64,000 nt of DNA from Rapana venosa (lineage: Eukaryota > Mollusca > Gastropoda > Neogastropoda > Muricidae), in assembly GCA_028751875.1 (NCBI GenBank), contig CM054151.1:41324148-41388147 (forward strand), given 5' to 3'. Made by a program: the position numbers and the translations under genes. Below are positions 26,800 through 35,692 of this stretch, piece after piece. The notes beneath the pieces were generated by a model that was given only the letters and a program-made list of their open reading frames with translations, made no database searches and was not told the origin of the DNA. Position 1 is the first letter of the stretch. Each line of letters begins with the position of its first letter.

Positions 26800-27853
26800 G
26801 TGAGTGAGTGAGTGAGTGAGTGAGTGAGTGAGAGAGAGAGAAATTTGCTCTACATCTTTCTTTGAAAGATAGACACATGTCACTTGTCAGTTTGGTCAGG
26901 GTTTTTTTCACCAAAAAATCCCACCATGCTCTGCCGTAGTGTTGTGAAAGTGATGCTGTTGTTTATAAAAGCTGGATTTATATGTATGGTATTTATCATT
27001 TTATGTATTTTCCATTTCTTCGGGAACAATTATGGAAGAATACACAGACTGAGGGTGCAAAGCCGAGGTCTTATTTTTTGTGTGTGGAACCCACAACACA
27101 CATACATCCTTTGGATGAGACTATAAACCGAGGCCCCATGTTCAAACGCACGAAGAACATCTTGCGCACATGTTAAATCCTGTTCCGCTTTTCAGAAGAG
27201 TAGGCCATTGTGTGCTGGTGGGAACTGATGACAAAATTTACAAAACCGCATACACACGGGGACTAGATGTAAAAAAGCACATGAGTGCTTATTCTATTAT
27301 CCTTGATATAAAAGAATTAAAAAAACAACAACAACACACACACACAGTGACACACTGTCACACCACACAGTGACACACACAGCACGACACACACACACAC
27401 AAACACACGCGCGTGCGCGCGCGCGTCCATCGGCATCCTTTACAAAATTTTACACTACTTGAATGAAACAACGCAGTATGGAGATAAACCAAAAAGAGAA
27501 AATAAAACAAAACATAGGCGGATCCATTCCTTAGTTTTCAGTTTTGAAACAGAGTTCATAACTGTAAATAAGTATAACTAATCTAGATTCTGGTCCTGTT
27601 ACATTATCGGCGTTTACTTTCCATAAGTAACTCGCTGAAAACCCAGTGAAACAAATGTCGATCTCAGACCGGGACAAAAATGAAAGTAACGGTAGATACA
27701 AAAAAGAAAAATAATCAATGATCTTTTGTGTATAACTCAAACCAGTTAACTTATTGAAGTTTCGATTCATACAATCTTACTTGTAACATAGTCAGAAATT
27801 TCATGATCGATGTTTGGGAAATTTCTGCTCAGCTCTTCTCTGTAGGCAGCCAT
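8420..27853 (-). CDS. ABCF3: ABCF3: ATP-binding cassette sub-family F member 3, complete (19 coding exons)
   Basis: ABCF proteins are soluble twin-ABC ATPases without membrane domains; they act with ribosomes and translation factors, and vertebrate ABCF3 also has antiviral and growth roles. Coding exons: 27853-27781, 25664-25520, 23638-23482, 22745-22654, 21851-21729, 20676-20572, 19288-19121, 17539-17399, 16497-16441, 15945-15923, 15314-15259, 14419-14219, 13831-13755, 12750-12706, 12233-12104, 11630-11450, 10722-10590, 9662-9575, 8569-8420. They sum to 2145 nt, 714 residues (human 709), with every phase matching. ABC1: Walker [10 protein letters not shown] near 217-225, signature FSGGWR near 337-342, Walker B LLLLDEPTN near 357-365, switch SHD near 390. 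ABC2: GENGAGKTT near 533-541, LSGGQK near 619-624, [12 protein letters not shown] near 639-650, SHDE near 672-675. The charged linker between domains ([20 protein letters not shown]) is typical of the ABCF subfamily. The ATG follows a 3' splice site in the 5' UTR, so an untranslated exon lies further upstream. Confidence 0.97.
8878..9137 (+). mobile_element. SINE family A with tail type C, intronic
   Basis: A tRNA-like head (GATAGCCTAGTGGTGATCTC) is followed by the family A body (GGACTATAAGCCAAGGTCTC, ATTATCTTGTACACACATTA). It then passes into the C tail (CACCCAGCATGCACCCTGC, AACTTGCCCAAGACACGCTG). The tail end grades directly into the 31-bp minisatellite. Lies in ABCF3 intron 18. Confidence 0.75.
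9138..9470. repeat. 31-bp minisatellite, about 11 copies
   Basis: The unit is GAAAACCTCAGTGCAGCACC followed by TCAACAGCCCT, repeated with a few substitutions. It continues the last bases of the adjoining SINE tail (CTGCCTGAAAAATTCAGTGC). Lies in ABCF3 intron 18. Confidence 0.92.
9741..10075. repeat. Degenerate tandem repeat of roughly 45-50 bp
   Basis: Repeated modules contain GTGATAAGCATTTACACCAT, GCAAAACAAAAGTTGGTCAT and variants. The two clearest units lie at about 9945-10045; earlier units are more diverged. Lies in ABCF3 intron 17. Confidence 0.7.
10260..10450 (+). mobile_element. Diverged tRNA-headed SINE in ABCF3 intron 17
   Basis: A box B-like GGGTTCGAATCTTA is followed by a family A-like body (ACTCCATTCCCCTTCCAGTC, TTGTACCAAGGTCTTGTGTC). 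The 5' head region is unlike the main family (GGCTCGATGGGAGGTAC), so it may be a different subfamily. Confidence 0.5.
11245..11400 (+). mobile_element. SINE family A, tail half
   Basis: Body and tail only (TTTTGCGCACACGTTAAAAC, ATTTACAAAGCTGCATACAC, GTGCTTATCCCATTATCC), ending in AATAAAAGAATAAAAT. Lies in ABCF3 intron 16. Confidence 0.8.
11664..11762. repeat. (GA)n microsatellite next to ABCF3 exon 16
   Basis: An interrupted GA run begins about 35 bp upstream (in transcript sense) of the exon 16 acceptor. In the transcript it is a CU-rich tract that could act as an extended polypyrimidine region. Confidence 0.92.
13108..13215 (-). mobile_element. Tail module B, solo copy
   Basis: CTAGGCTACAGCTCTGAAG, ATCAATGGTGAGATTTTTGC and CCACATTCCGACTT match the B module consensus. 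No family A body is attached. Intronic in ABCF3. Confidence 0.65.
13418..13515 (-). mobile_element. Tail module B, solo copy
   Basis: Contains TTGGCTAGAGCTCCAAGG, GTGAGATTTTGCGCATGC and TTTTTGCCCACCATTAAAG. A second B copy in the same ABCF3 intron as the one at 13108. Confidence 0.7.
14635..14765 (-). mobile_element. Tail module B, solo copy
   Basis: Contains a T-run, then CCTTGGCTAGCGCTCAAGGG, CACTGGTGAGATTTTGTG, CATTCTGACTTCAGGGACAT. On the minus strand the copy ends in an A-run, like a retroposon 3' end. Lies between ABCF3 exons 12 and 11. Confidence 0.7.
15478..15536. repeat. (CA)n(CT)n compound microsatellite
   Basis: Alternating CA and TACA units followed by a CT run, in ABCF3 intron 10. 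Confidence 0.92.
15955..16046. repeat. Direct duplication with internal palindrome
   Basis: AATGAAAACAAAGATCTTTG occurs at about 15955 and again about 57 bp later, each followed by TATTAGC. The duplicated segment contains the perfect palindrome CAAAGATCTTTG. It lies just upstream of the 23-nt exon of ABCF3. Confidence 0.75.
17183..17372. repeat. Interrupted CA-rich microsatellite
   Basis: CA runs broken by GTGCACGTG, CGCACACGC and similar, next to ABCF3 exon 8. Confidence 0.85.
17718..18781 (+). mobile_element. piggyBac-like element, degenerate, 1064 bp, in ABCF3 intron 7
   Basis: The element begins CCCTAGTAGCGC and ends with its exact inverted complement GCGCTACTAGGG. It is flanked on both sides by TTAA (17714-17717 and 18782-18785), the piggyBac target-site duplication, and the 5'-CCC terminus also fits the superfamily. 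Inside, plus-strand frames retain fragments resembling the start of a piggyBac-type transposase. These are an acidic YNIDSEEEF segment near 17990-18020, DWTESS and [11 protein letters not shown] near 18112-18197, and [15 protein letters not shown] near 18210-18262. They lie in different frames with stops between them, and the DDE catalytic core is absent. It is therefore a non-autonomous, internally deleted copy. The orientation follows the transposase remnants. Confidence 0.85.
19020..19095. repeat. CA-rich microsatellite
   Basis: Interrupted ACACAC and ACATACAC units immediately downstream of the ABCF3 exon 7 donor. Confidence 0.85.
22937..22982. repeat. (CA)n microsatellite capping a SINE
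   Basis: A CA run directly abuts the body of the family A copy at 22985. Confidence 0.93.
22985..23228 (+). mobile_element. SINE family A, head replaced by microsatellite
   Basis: Starts at the CCGACTCCACTC segment and continues GTCCTTAGGATGAGACTATA, CATCTTGTGCACACGTTAAA, ACTGCATACACATGGGGACT. It ends GAAATAAAAGAATAAAATAA. The tRNA-like head is lost. Lies in ABCF3 intron 3. Confidence 0.85.
23762..24045 (+). mobile_element. SINE family A, near-complete copy
   Basis: Head GGATAGCCAAGTAGTTAGAT and box B-like CCAGGGGTTAAGCCATC come first. The TTGAGTTAACATGAGT segment, body GAGATCATATACTGAGGTC and a shortened tail follow. Lies in ABCF3 intron 2. Confidence 0.8.
24123..24203. repeat. (TA)n microsatellite
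   Basis: TATATA runs with AAAA breaks, adjoining the 3' end of the SINE at 24204. A second TA run at 24487-24512 flanks its other end, suggesting insertion into a TA tract. Confidence 0.93.
24204..24486 (-). mobile_element. tRNA-derived SINE family S2, copy 1
   Basis: Read on the minus strand, the element starts GGAGGCACCGTGGTCGAGTG. Box A-like TGGTCGAGTGG comes first and box B-like GGTTCGATCCCCGC about 40 bp later. The body (TTGTGCCCTTGGGAAAGACA, GACAGACTAGCGTCCTGTCA) follows, ending GAAAGAACATACTTTTA. It is nearly identical to copy 2 at 44731-45018, so the family was active recently. Lies in ABCF3 intron 2. Confidence 0.9.
24517..24565 (+). mobile_element. Tail module B, 3' fragment
   Basis: GCAAAATCTCACCATTGGTG followed by AACCTCTGAGC, continuing to an A-rich end. 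Orientation is opposite to the solo copies in introns 11-13. Confidence 0.6.
25333..25353. repeat. Poly-A tract
   Basis: About 21 adenines in ABCF3 intron 2. Confidence 0.9.
26636..26846. repeat. (GA)n / poly-G / (GAGT)n compound microsatellite
   Basis: Three GA blocks, a G-run at about 26658-26669, and a block of GAGT units at about 26796-26830. All lie in ABCF3 intron 1. Confidence 0.95.
27108..27325 (+). mobile_element. SINE family A, head missing
   Basis: Starts at ATCCTTTGGATGAGACTATA and runs through CATCTTGCGCACATGTTAAA, GCATACACACGGGGACTAG, TTATTCTATTATCCTTG to an AATTAAAAAAAC tail. Lies in ABCF3 intron 1. Confidence 0.85.
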
Positions 27854-27876
27854 GTTGGGCAACTACTCTGAAGCCT
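27854..27876 (-). other. ABCF3 5' UTR segment after an upstream splice acceptor
   Basis: A pyrimidine-rich TTCTTTTTCTTTTAG on the minus strand ends at 27877. It provides a good 3' splice site 23 nt before the ABCF3 ATG and implies a non-coding first exon and promoter further up, probably within 27.9-29 kb. I could not place that exon. Confidence 0.55.
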
Positions 27877-28465
27877 CTAAAAGAAAAAGAATAATACTAT
27901 CATGACAAAATCATACATTTCTTCTAATATACTACACACTAGCTTAGTTTAATAATTTTTATTATCTTTTACATTGCCAAATAAAAATAAAAAGTAATCT
28001 ATTTGGTCATACAAGATAGTGTTGATTTTAGAGGTTAAGTAGCTTACAAACTATGGATTCACTGTCATCCGGGTAATCTGTACACGTTTCACTTTAGCTA
28101 TGCAGACAAGATCCAGTTTCTGTTTGCACACTACATTTTAACGTTCAGCTTGAAATGGATATTTCTCACGATAAAAATAATAATGATCTATCAGAATAGC
28201 ATTTAGAAATACTAAAGAAAAACAATTTTCTGCATCAAAATCTCGTGGGTACTGACCGACCTTTAATAAATCAGTATAGGTGTATAGTTGGTCACACTTT
28301 GAGTCATACATCATTAACACCATCTCTGCTATGAAGATGCTTGTGTTGAAAGGAAACTTAAGTCCTATGGCATTTACTTTTTGATCCTCCTCAACAAGAC
28401 CGAATTGACACACGATTCAGCTGCCAGTGCATTGATTCAAGTTTACACAACTTTTTTTCATCCTA

Positions 28466-28488
28466 CCCCCCCCCCCCCCCCCCCCCCC
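28466..28488. repeat. Poly-C tract, 23 bp
   Basis: Uninterrupted cytosines upstream of ABCF3. Confidence 0.97.
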
Positions 28489-28539
28489 TTCCCAAACAAA
28501 ATTATATGAGGATTTTTAAAAAAATCTAGACTCACAAAC

Positions 28540-28655
28540 CATAATAAAACAAAACCAAGACAGTATAACATCAGCTCAAAGTCATACAGACAAATGAAGA
28601 AAATACAAAATAACAAGACATGATAAAACAAAACCAAGACAGTATTCCCATAAGC
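28540..28655. repeat. Local direct duplication
   Basis: AATAAAACAAAACCAAGACA followed by GTAT occurs twice, about 75 bp apart. Apart from this, 27.9-29.2 kb shows no gene I can support. Confidence 0.6.
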
Positions 28656-29207
28656 TCATTGATGTTGAAGCTCAGATAATGTAAAGTGTGAAGTGGCGTC
28701 TATTATGACACAAATGAAGACTTGTATTTTTCCTTTATTGTCTGTCCCTTATTGCTTTCTCTTCACATTTGTGTGGATAGTCGTTTGGTCTCGTAAGGGT
28801 ACTTCTGCCTCTCTGTCACCAATTACATGAATTGCATGAATGATCAGAGAGTGAACAGGATGAATGCAGAGTAGGAAAACATCCTCTCATCACAAGCTTG
28901 CACATCATCCTTATGCTTGCATAGCACTGTAGCTTTTCAAGAATATTGTACTATTTTTAGGGTGGCCCGCGGCGCCAAAGTGAGATGACTTGTGACCACA
29001 GTCCCTAAATCGGCTAACTCCACTGGGACTGTAATTTAATCTCAACATCAACAAAAACATCCTCGCGCTTTTCTACCGTCCTTCCCATCTGTTCTTTTTC
29101 CATTTTATTTCCCCACCCCCCACCCCCTTTTCCTCTACCCCTGTGTGACCAACACTTGGCTTTATGTGTAAGCCTGTAAGTTCAGTTGCTGAGTTGTTGT
29201 TGTTTTG

Positions 29208-29335
29208 TACCACGGCTAGAGTTCCGAGGTTCACCAACGGAAAGCTGTTTGCGTACGTGACCCTTTTTGCCCCTATCAATTAAGGTAGCCGTATTTCGAC
29301 TTTGGGGTTGATGTCTAAACACGACACCAGTGTGT
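29208..29335 (-). mobile_element. Tail module B, solo copy
   Basis: GGCTAGAGTTCCGAGGTTCA, TTAAGGTAGCCGTATTTCG and GATGTCTAAACACGACACC. This is the best-preserved solo B copy; the family A body does not follow. Confidence 0.75.
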
Positions 29336-29384
29336 ATGCAATTTATATAATAAACTTTTATCTTGTCATTGTCTACCTTAGTCT

Positions 29385-29510
29385 GAGTGCGCGCGCGCGC
29401 GTGTGTGCCCCTCCCCCCTCCTGTATTCTCTTCTATGTGTGTGCGCGCGTGCGCGCGCGTGCGTGTATGCGCGCGCACGTGTGTGCGCGCGTATGCGTGC
29501 CCTGCTTGTG
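29385..29510. repeat. GC/GT-alternating purine-pyrimidine tract
   Basis: Long runs of GCGC and GTGT (for example GCGCGCGCGTGTGTG). This is the classical alternation that can adopt Z-DNA. Confidence 0.85.
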
Positions 29511-29929
29511 TGCAAATCAGTGAGTGAAGATTTGTAAGAAGCACAATATAAATATGTTGTCTATATCGGTTCATTAACTACACTTTTTACACACTGAGGG
29601 TGGACAGTGTCAGCAAATCCAGACAGTTGACACAAAATATCTCAAATCCCAAAGCGTCATTCTTTGTTATGGCTTTCGTCCACCATGCGTGGTAGAAATG
29701 GATCAGAAACAACAATAAGAAACAAACAAACACAAAACAAAACAAAGCAAAACGACAACAATGAGAACAGGGTACTACATACAGAAGACCCCCCACCCCC
29801 CCCTCCCAAACCATAAAAAAAACAACAAATAAAACCAAAACACCCAACAACAAAAACAGGTCAAGAAACAAACAATACAATAATGAAGCCAACAATAACT
29901 ATATTATTTCATTACCAAATCCAGTAATC

Positions 29930-29990
29930 CGCACTGCAGAGCTAAGCGCTTTGATTTGTTTGCTTTACAAGATTCAGTGCTATATATATT
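29930..29990 (+). mobile_element. LINE/SINE 3' tail fragment, L2-like
   Basis: AAGCGCTTTGATTTGTTTGC and CAGTGCTATATATATTCCAT match the 3' end of the large LINE at 61920-61975. Only the last 60 bp or so remain. Confidence 0.6.
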
Positions 29991-30014
29991 CCATACGTTA
30001 TTATTAAAACAGGA

Positions 30015-30097
30015 TCGAGTCAAGGTGCAAACACGGACCCAAGATTCGCTTTGTCAGAGAGGATCAGTCACTCATAAGGTTTGAATCAATCACTGAA

Positions 30098-30132
<35 letters not shown>

Positions 30133-30200
30133 GCAAATATCGACCTAAGATTCATTTGTGAGAGAGGGTCAGTGCCTCATAAGGTTTAAATCAATCACTG
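30015..30200. repeat. Duplicated about 75-bp segment split by poly-A
   Basis: AAGATTCGCTTTGTCAGAGA and ATAAGGTTTGAATCAATCAC at 30040-30097 recur as slightly changed versions at 30148-30200. Thirty-odd adenines separate the two copies (30099-30129). Confidence 0.8.
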
Positions 30201-30417
30201 AACTCCACTTGCTCGGCATCAGTCCCTGGCTTATTTTTCTGCCGGCCTGCCAGTTCTGCTTCAACTCGTTAATCTTAATTCCCAGTGAAGCAAGCACCAT
30301 AAACTACTTCTGGCTAAGTGCCGGCCAATTTTCACAACCGGTGTCCGGGTTGAGAGTAGCCCCTGTGTAAGATTGGTACTCCTAGTATATCAGTGAGGGA
30401 GAGGGGAGGGTGGGGAT

Positions 30418-30830
30418 TTATTTATTTATTTATACCACTTTAAGTCACGGCAGATTTCTCTGCGTGGAATTCGGGCTGCTCTCCCCGGGGAGAGCGCGTC
30501 GCCACAAGAGCATCGCCACCCATTATCATTTTTTTTCTTTTCATGTTTGCAATTGTATTTATTTCCCTATCAGAATGGCTGTTTTCTACAGAATTTTGCC
30601 AGAGACAACTCTCTTGTTGCCATGGGTTCTTTTACGTGCGCTAAATAATTTTGTGTAACACACGGGACCTCGGTTTATCGTCTCATCCGAGAGACTAGCA
30701 TCCTGAGCACCACTCATGGTCTAATGGATGGGGGGAAAGTTTTTGGCCCAAACGGGGATCAAACCACCGCACTCTCGGACCCTGAGTTTTGGCTTTCTAG
30801 GCAGGCACGTTGCCTCTAGACCACCGATCC
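30418..30830 (-). mobile_element. SINE family A-like body with tail type D, complete
   Basis: The left part holds the D tail: TTTATTTATTTATACCAC, GCAGATTTCTCTGCGTGGAA, TTTGCCAGAGACAACTCTC. The right part shares ACACGGGACCTCGGTTTATC and GTCTCATCCGAGAGACTAG with family A. It then has a different reverse-complemented tRNA-like head (GGGGATCAAACCACCGC ... GCCTCTAGACCACCGATCC). Confidence 0.75.
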
Positions 30831-31142
30831 AGGGGATGGGGTTGGGGAGCCTGGTGGTTAGAACGCTATGCTGTAATCTCACGATGATCGAAGCACGAGC
30901 TCCAGCCTCTGGAGAGGTGTCTCTTAGAGATGATTTTCCACGAAATAAAAGATTGGATCTAAGAGCATTTACCCGAATTCATTTGGAATCTCCTTCCTTC
31001 TGATATCTGCCATATGGAATCTCTCAAAACTATCAAAAAGAGCACCTAAAGCTTTTTTCTCAGCAGAATAACTTATGTCTTTAATCTCTCTGTTTTTCTC
31101 ACTTCCATCTTCCTCTCTGTCACCCTGTAACTTTCATCACAA

Positions 31143-31164
31143 CCCCCCCCCCCCCCCCCCCCCC
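31143..31164. repeat. Poly-C tract, 22 bp
   Basis: Uninterrupted cytosines. The surrounding 30.9-31.7 kb shows no gene I can support. Confidence 0.97.
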
Positions 31165-31724
31165 AATCCTCTGTTCAACGAAATTGTTATGATCTTTCAT
31201 ATAATTGCTTTCTTATTGCTTTTCACTGAAAATGCAATCTTATCAGCAATAATAATAGTCTAAACAAAGGCATTTTACCTGTACAGTTATACATACAATT
31301 GTGTTCTCTTTTTAAAGATTTTTTTAAAAAAACTGAAATTGTAATTTTATCATCCATAGTCCGAAAAAAAAGCAATTTTTACCTGTACCACTTTCTTTCG
31401 TTTGAAAAGAAAAAGGTGTTGATAGAAGGGAGGTAAGGGAGAATGACTGCGAATGATTGATAGCGATGTCCGATTGTCATTTTTGGCATCATGTCGTTTT
31501 ACTTGTAGTGTGTAGTGAATGAATGTTGTGTGATGAAGAAAAGACTTTTGCAATGTAATGGATGTGAAATCAAGTCTTAAAATTTCAGGGTGTTTTTGGT
31601 GTTTTGATTTTTATTTTAATGGTTGTACACTTGTAATGCACTTTGAGTGTTGTCAATTGTTTACTGAAAAGTTCAAAACAAATGAAGTGTCATTAATTTA
31701 TTTTATTTATTTATTCTTTTATAT

Positions 31725-32052
31725 CGAGGATAATGGAATAAACACTCATGTGCTTTTTTTTTTATACATCCAGTCCCCATGTGTATGCGGTTTTGTATTT
31801 TGTAATATATTCCCATCGGCACACAATGACCTACTCTTCCGAAAATGGGAACGGGATTTAACGTGTGCACAAGATGTTCTGCGTGCGTTCGCACACGGGG
31901 CCTCGGAATTTAGTCTCATCCGAAGGACTGTTGGGGAGAGTGGAGTCTGTACTGATGTTAACTCCAGGGGAAAAAATCCCCTTGAACGGGATTCGAACCT
32001 GGGTCGTCAGATTGCGAGCGCAATGTTCTAACCACTAGGTTATCCCGTCCCC
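31725..32052 (-). mobile_element. SINE family A, best complete copy
   Basis: On the minus strand the head is GGGGACGGGATAACCTAGTG, giving a box A-like TAACCTAGTGG. Box B-like GGTTCGAATCCCG is about 45 bp on. The TAACATCAG segment, the body (GACTAAATTCCGAGGCCCCG) and tail type 1 (ACACATGGGGACTGGATGTA, TATTCCATTATCCTCGATA) follow. It ends in AATAAATAAATAAA. About 328 bp. Confidence 0.88.
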
Positions 32053-32054
32053 GA

Positions 32055-32285
32055 AGTATCCCCCGTGTGCGAACACACGTGCATCATGGGCACACTTTGA
32101 AAACCCACCCACTTTCTGGGGAAGAGCAGAGCGGCTTGTGCCAGTGGTTTGCATGGCACAAACATACCTAGCATGCACCCTGAGACACGGTGAAGGATGG
32201 GCTCCGCCAGGTTCAACATGCCACAGAGACACTCTCTGAAAAATGTTGTGCAGTGCTCCGATGACTCCTCAAGAAGTTAAGGGAG
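32055..32285 (+). mobile_element. SINE family A body joined to tail type C
   Basis: TGTGCGAACACACGTGCATC and AAAACCCACCCACTTTCTGG correspond to the family A body in plus sense. TAGCATGCACCCTGAGACAC and TTCAACATGCCACAGAGACA belong to the C tail. It lies head to head with the preceding copy. Confidence 0.7.
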
Positions 32286-32335
32286 AAGTGAAGTCAAGAA
32301 GGGAACTGTTTTTTTGTTTGTTTGTTTTGTCTTCT

Positions 32336-32357
32336 TTCCTCAGCTAGAGCTCCGAGG

Positions 32358-32358
<1 letters not shown>
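32336..32358 (-). mobile_element. Tail module B stub interrupted by CT repeat
   Basis: CCTCAGCTAGAGCTCCGAGG followed immediately by the CT microsatellite, where the consensus would continue with TTCACC. Confidence 0.6.
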
Positions 32359-32454
<96 letters not shown>

Positions 32455-32555
32455 GCACGCGCCCGCGCACACATACACACACACATGCCACAACACAACG
32501 CACGCACGCACGCACGCACGCACGCGCGCGTGCGCGCGCGCACACACACACACAC
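32359..32555. repeat. (CT)n(CA)n(CGCA)n compound microsatellite
   Basis: About 84 bp of CT, then CA/CG-rich blocks (GCACGCACGCACGC, GCGCGTGCGCGCG). The alternating part may be Z-DNA prone. Confidence 0.95.
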
Positions 32556-32607
32556 CATCCTTCTCCTCCTCTTCCTCAACAACAAGAACAGTAACAATAA
32601 CAACAGC

Positions 32608-32828
32608 AAGTTCTTTGGATGAGACTATAAACCAAAAGTCCCGAGCGCGAACACACAGAGAACATTTTGAAAAGACGTTAAAACATGCTCCGCTTTTGGG
32701 AAAAGTAGGCCATTTGTGCCAGTGGAAACAGATGACAAAAATGACAAAACCATATGCACTTGGGGACTTGATTAAAAAAATCCAAACCCAAACACGTGAG
32801 TGCTTACTCCGTTACCCCAAAATAAAAG

Positions 32829-32832
<4 letters not shown>
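32608..32832 (+). mobile_element. SINE family A, head missing
   Basis: Begins TTCTTTGGATGAGACTATAA, then AACATTTTGAAAAGACGTTA, CATATGCACTTGGGGACTTG, and ends in CCCAAAATAAAAGACTAC merging with a CTA repeat. Confidence 0.8.

Positions 32833-32876
<44 letters not shown>
32828..32876. repeat. (CTA)n trinucleotide microsatellite
   Basis: About 16 CTA units directly at the 3' end of a SINE copy. Confidence 0.95.
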
Positions 32877-32877
<1 letters not shown>

Positions 32878-33395
32878 ACGACAACAAACAACATCAACAA
32901 CAACGACAAAAACAGCCGAGGACACAGTTCTGACGGGGGAGGCTGTTCACCTGGTGGCAGGTGTATGTGTGGCCGTTGAGGCTGATTGGCTGTAGGTAGG
33001 GGGCTGATTGAAGTCACCCTCTGTGTGGGCCTTGAGATAAGCTTCCAGGTGAGTTGAGCGCCATAAGCAGTGTGAGAGGTGGCTACGGTGAAGCTTTGCC
33101 ATTCTGAGAGTCCAGGTTGTGTTTTTTCTTCTTTTGTTGGTGGTGCATTCATGTTGCCTGTTGTTTCTTTCTGCCTGTGTGAGTATCATAATATAAATAA
33201 TAATAATAATAATTTCTCTGTTGAAATAATAAAGTATTCTTGAGCATGCTATGTCTTCTTCATATGGCTCATTTCTTTTTGCATGCTAGCTCGTTTATTT
33301 GTGATTAATTATTGTTCTTGATTTTTCGTTTCTTACGTTTTGTTGTTTGACTCATTTAGAGTTAGCCTATGCATTGATTTAGTTGTTTCTTTTTG

Positions 33396-33396
33396 A

Positions 33397-33460
<64 letters not shown>

Positions 33461-33612
33461 GTCTGTGTCTGTCTGTCTGTCTGCCTGCCTGCCTACCTGT
33501 CTGTCTGGCTGCTTGTATGTCTGTCTGTCTATCTATCTGGCTGTCTGTCCGTCCGTCTGTCTGTCTGTCTGTCTATTTATCTTTCTACTTGTCTGTCTGT
33601 CTGTCTTTCTGA
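33396..33612. repeat. (ATCT)n/(GTCT)n tetranucleotide microsatellite
   Basis: About 16 ATCT units, then interrupted GTCT and related units over 150 bp. Confidence 0.95.
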
Positions 33613-33865
33613 CTTCCCATTTTTCTTATGTATGTATTATTGACAAAGGGTAGGTGAACAAAACACATGAAGGCAGCATCATATGTATCCCATAATAAAA
33701 GTCATACAGGGCTGTTGCCATATAATGAGCCTATGACAAGAACAGTAATGATTATGATGGTGATGATGGTTTATGATTGACCATAGGTAGCACAAATCAT
33801 ACGAAACTAAAGCAAAATACGAAACATCTCGCATCATTTTCTTCTGTACACATTTTATTCATTCC

Positions 33866-34200
33866 TTTTATTTTGAGGATAAGCACTCATGTGCTTTTTT
33901 TTTTACACCCAGTCCCTGTGTGTATGCAGTTTGGTAAATTTTGTCACCTGTGCCCACTGACACACAATGGCCTACTCTTCCAAAAGGTGGAACAGGTTTT
34001 AACGTGTGCACGAGATGTTCTGTTTACACACTGGACCTCGGTTTATAGTCTCATCGGGACTTTCAGGGGAGTGGAGTCAGCACTGGTGTTAACTCCAAGG
34101 GGGAAAAAATCCCCCTTGATCGTGGGTCTCGGTGGTGGTTCGAACCCGGGCTCGAATCTGGCTGGTTAGATCACTAGCCCCAAACCCTTACCCCGTCCCC
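33866..34200 (-). mobile_element. SINE family A, complete copy
   Basis: Tail TTGAGGATAAGCACTCATGT and body CACAATGGCCTACTCTTCC, GATGTTCTGTTTACACACTG come first. The segment GGTGTTAACTCCAAGGGGG and head TTCGAACCCGGGCTCGAATC with TGGTTAGATCACTAGCCCC follow. Confidence 0.85.
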
Positions 34201-34579
34201 ACCCCCCCTTTTTTTTTTTTTTGCACCTCTCTTGTCTCATGTTGAGAGTGGGCTGGCAGTGCAGAGCTATAACGATTTTTTTGTTAATCCATTAGGCAGC
34301 TAAAGCATGAACTCTTCTTATCTGTATATGTATCAACAGCCCTCTGCCTAGCTACACGCACATTAAAGTGCTCCCCATCAACTAGCTGCATGCTCTTGTA
34401 TACCACCAGAGATAAGACAGGAGAGGGATTGCTGTCTTGTAGGCTTACACGGCTGTCATCCATTCGTGTGTTTCTCCGGTCAGTTTACCCCAGCTTCGTC
34501 AGTGATTGGTGCAAGCTAGGTGCCAAAGCTTACATGAAACGTTTTCATACTTTCAATTGTATGTTCAGATCGCCTACAA

Positions 34580-35100
34580 TTTAAATTCAATTCAAAAACA
34601 CTTTATTATTTCACAGACAGAGAAATTCACGCGGGTTACAAGCTACATAATAACATTAGAAATGTAAACATAATATCACGGAAATATACCACAAAACAGT
34701 ATCCGAAGAATAGAACGCACCCATCACAATAACAAAAACACACCCACAAATCAGCAATACCTCAGCCAGTCATAAATTAACCCAACTAAAATAACAAACA
34801 CTCATGCCCACTCAGCCATGACAAGCTCTTAGTAGAACGACCTGCACTCTCCTTTAAAGTGACGAAGGAAACAATCCTCTGAAGTAAGAGTATGACTGTC
34901 TGTGTGGTGAGGTTCTATGCATGGCACAGTGATTCCCAAGTAGGATGAATGAGACAGACTGTGGAACGTGTGGTAACACCAGCTCTGGTTAGTGGGAACA
35001 TTATTTAGTAGATCACATCTTTTGCTGAACAAGACAAGCAGGATTTCTTTTGTCCGTCCTTTCTGCACAACACAAGGTGGTGAGATCCAAAAAAGTCTAT
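34580..35100 (-). mobile_element. Possible unknown retroposon
   Basis: TTCAATTCAAAAACACTTTA at 34588 is, on the minus strand, TAAAGTGTTTTTGAATTGAA. That resembles the simple 3' repeats of non-LTR elements. A 79-codon minus-strand open frame lies at 34829-35068, but I recognise no motif in it. Boundaries are guesses. Confidence 0.3.
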
Positions 35101-35381
35101 CGCTGTGAGGTAGCTGGAATCATTTCGTGTCGCCGTTCATTTACAGGATAAATAATAAAACACACACACACCAACAACAACAACGTATGTACAAAGAAGG
35201 CAACAGCAAATTAGAATTTATGTATTTTTTTCACGTTAACGGGCCCTTATGAAAAGAAATGCAAAGAATAATAGTATCTTTTAAAAAAAAAAATACTTCA
35301 GTACTCTGACAAACAATAAGCAGTTTCCTCTCCCAACCTAGCCCCCCCCCCCCCAACAAAAAATCCCCAAAAGCCCACAAC

Positions 35382-35382
<1 letters not shown>

Positions 35383-35430
<48 letters not shown>
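35383..35430. repeat. (CA)n microsatellite
   Basis: About 24 uninterrupted CA units. Confidence 0.96.
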
Positions 35431-35432
<2 letters not shown>

Positions 35433-35607
35433 GGATCAAGAAACAGTGATTTCCTTGTTCAGAGATGTTGTTTAAAGATATAGTAGAAGTTTCGTATAAA
35501 TTTGCCAGATAATAATTTATTGTCAATTTGAAATAGGGAAGGTTTTGGAAAACAAATTCTCGTTGAATGCAGTCAGATATATGCACTGTTCACACTTAAG
35601 TACCAAT

Positions 35608-35692
35608 ACACAATGGTGGAGATGAACTCTCCCAAGAGAGAGCAGCCCGAATTTCACGCAGAGAAATCTGCCATGACTTAGTGGTATAATTT
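35608..35692 (+). mobile_element. Tail type D fragment
   Basis: GAGAGCAGCCCGAATTTCAC and GCAGAGAAATCTGCCATGAC match the D tail at 30440-30500 in reverse orientation, ending in a T/A run. Confidence 0.65.

Noticed and set aside
26618..26914. Ser/Leu-repeat proteins at this and many other places
   Set aside because: Translations of CT/GA microsatellites (also 32314-32622, 36604-36924, 53165-53473, 63595-63843).
28138..28413. 91-codon minus-strand frame upstream of ABCF3
   Set aside because: No recognisable motif, no start context and AT-rich composition. I cannot tell it from chance, though it might overlap the untranslated first exon region.
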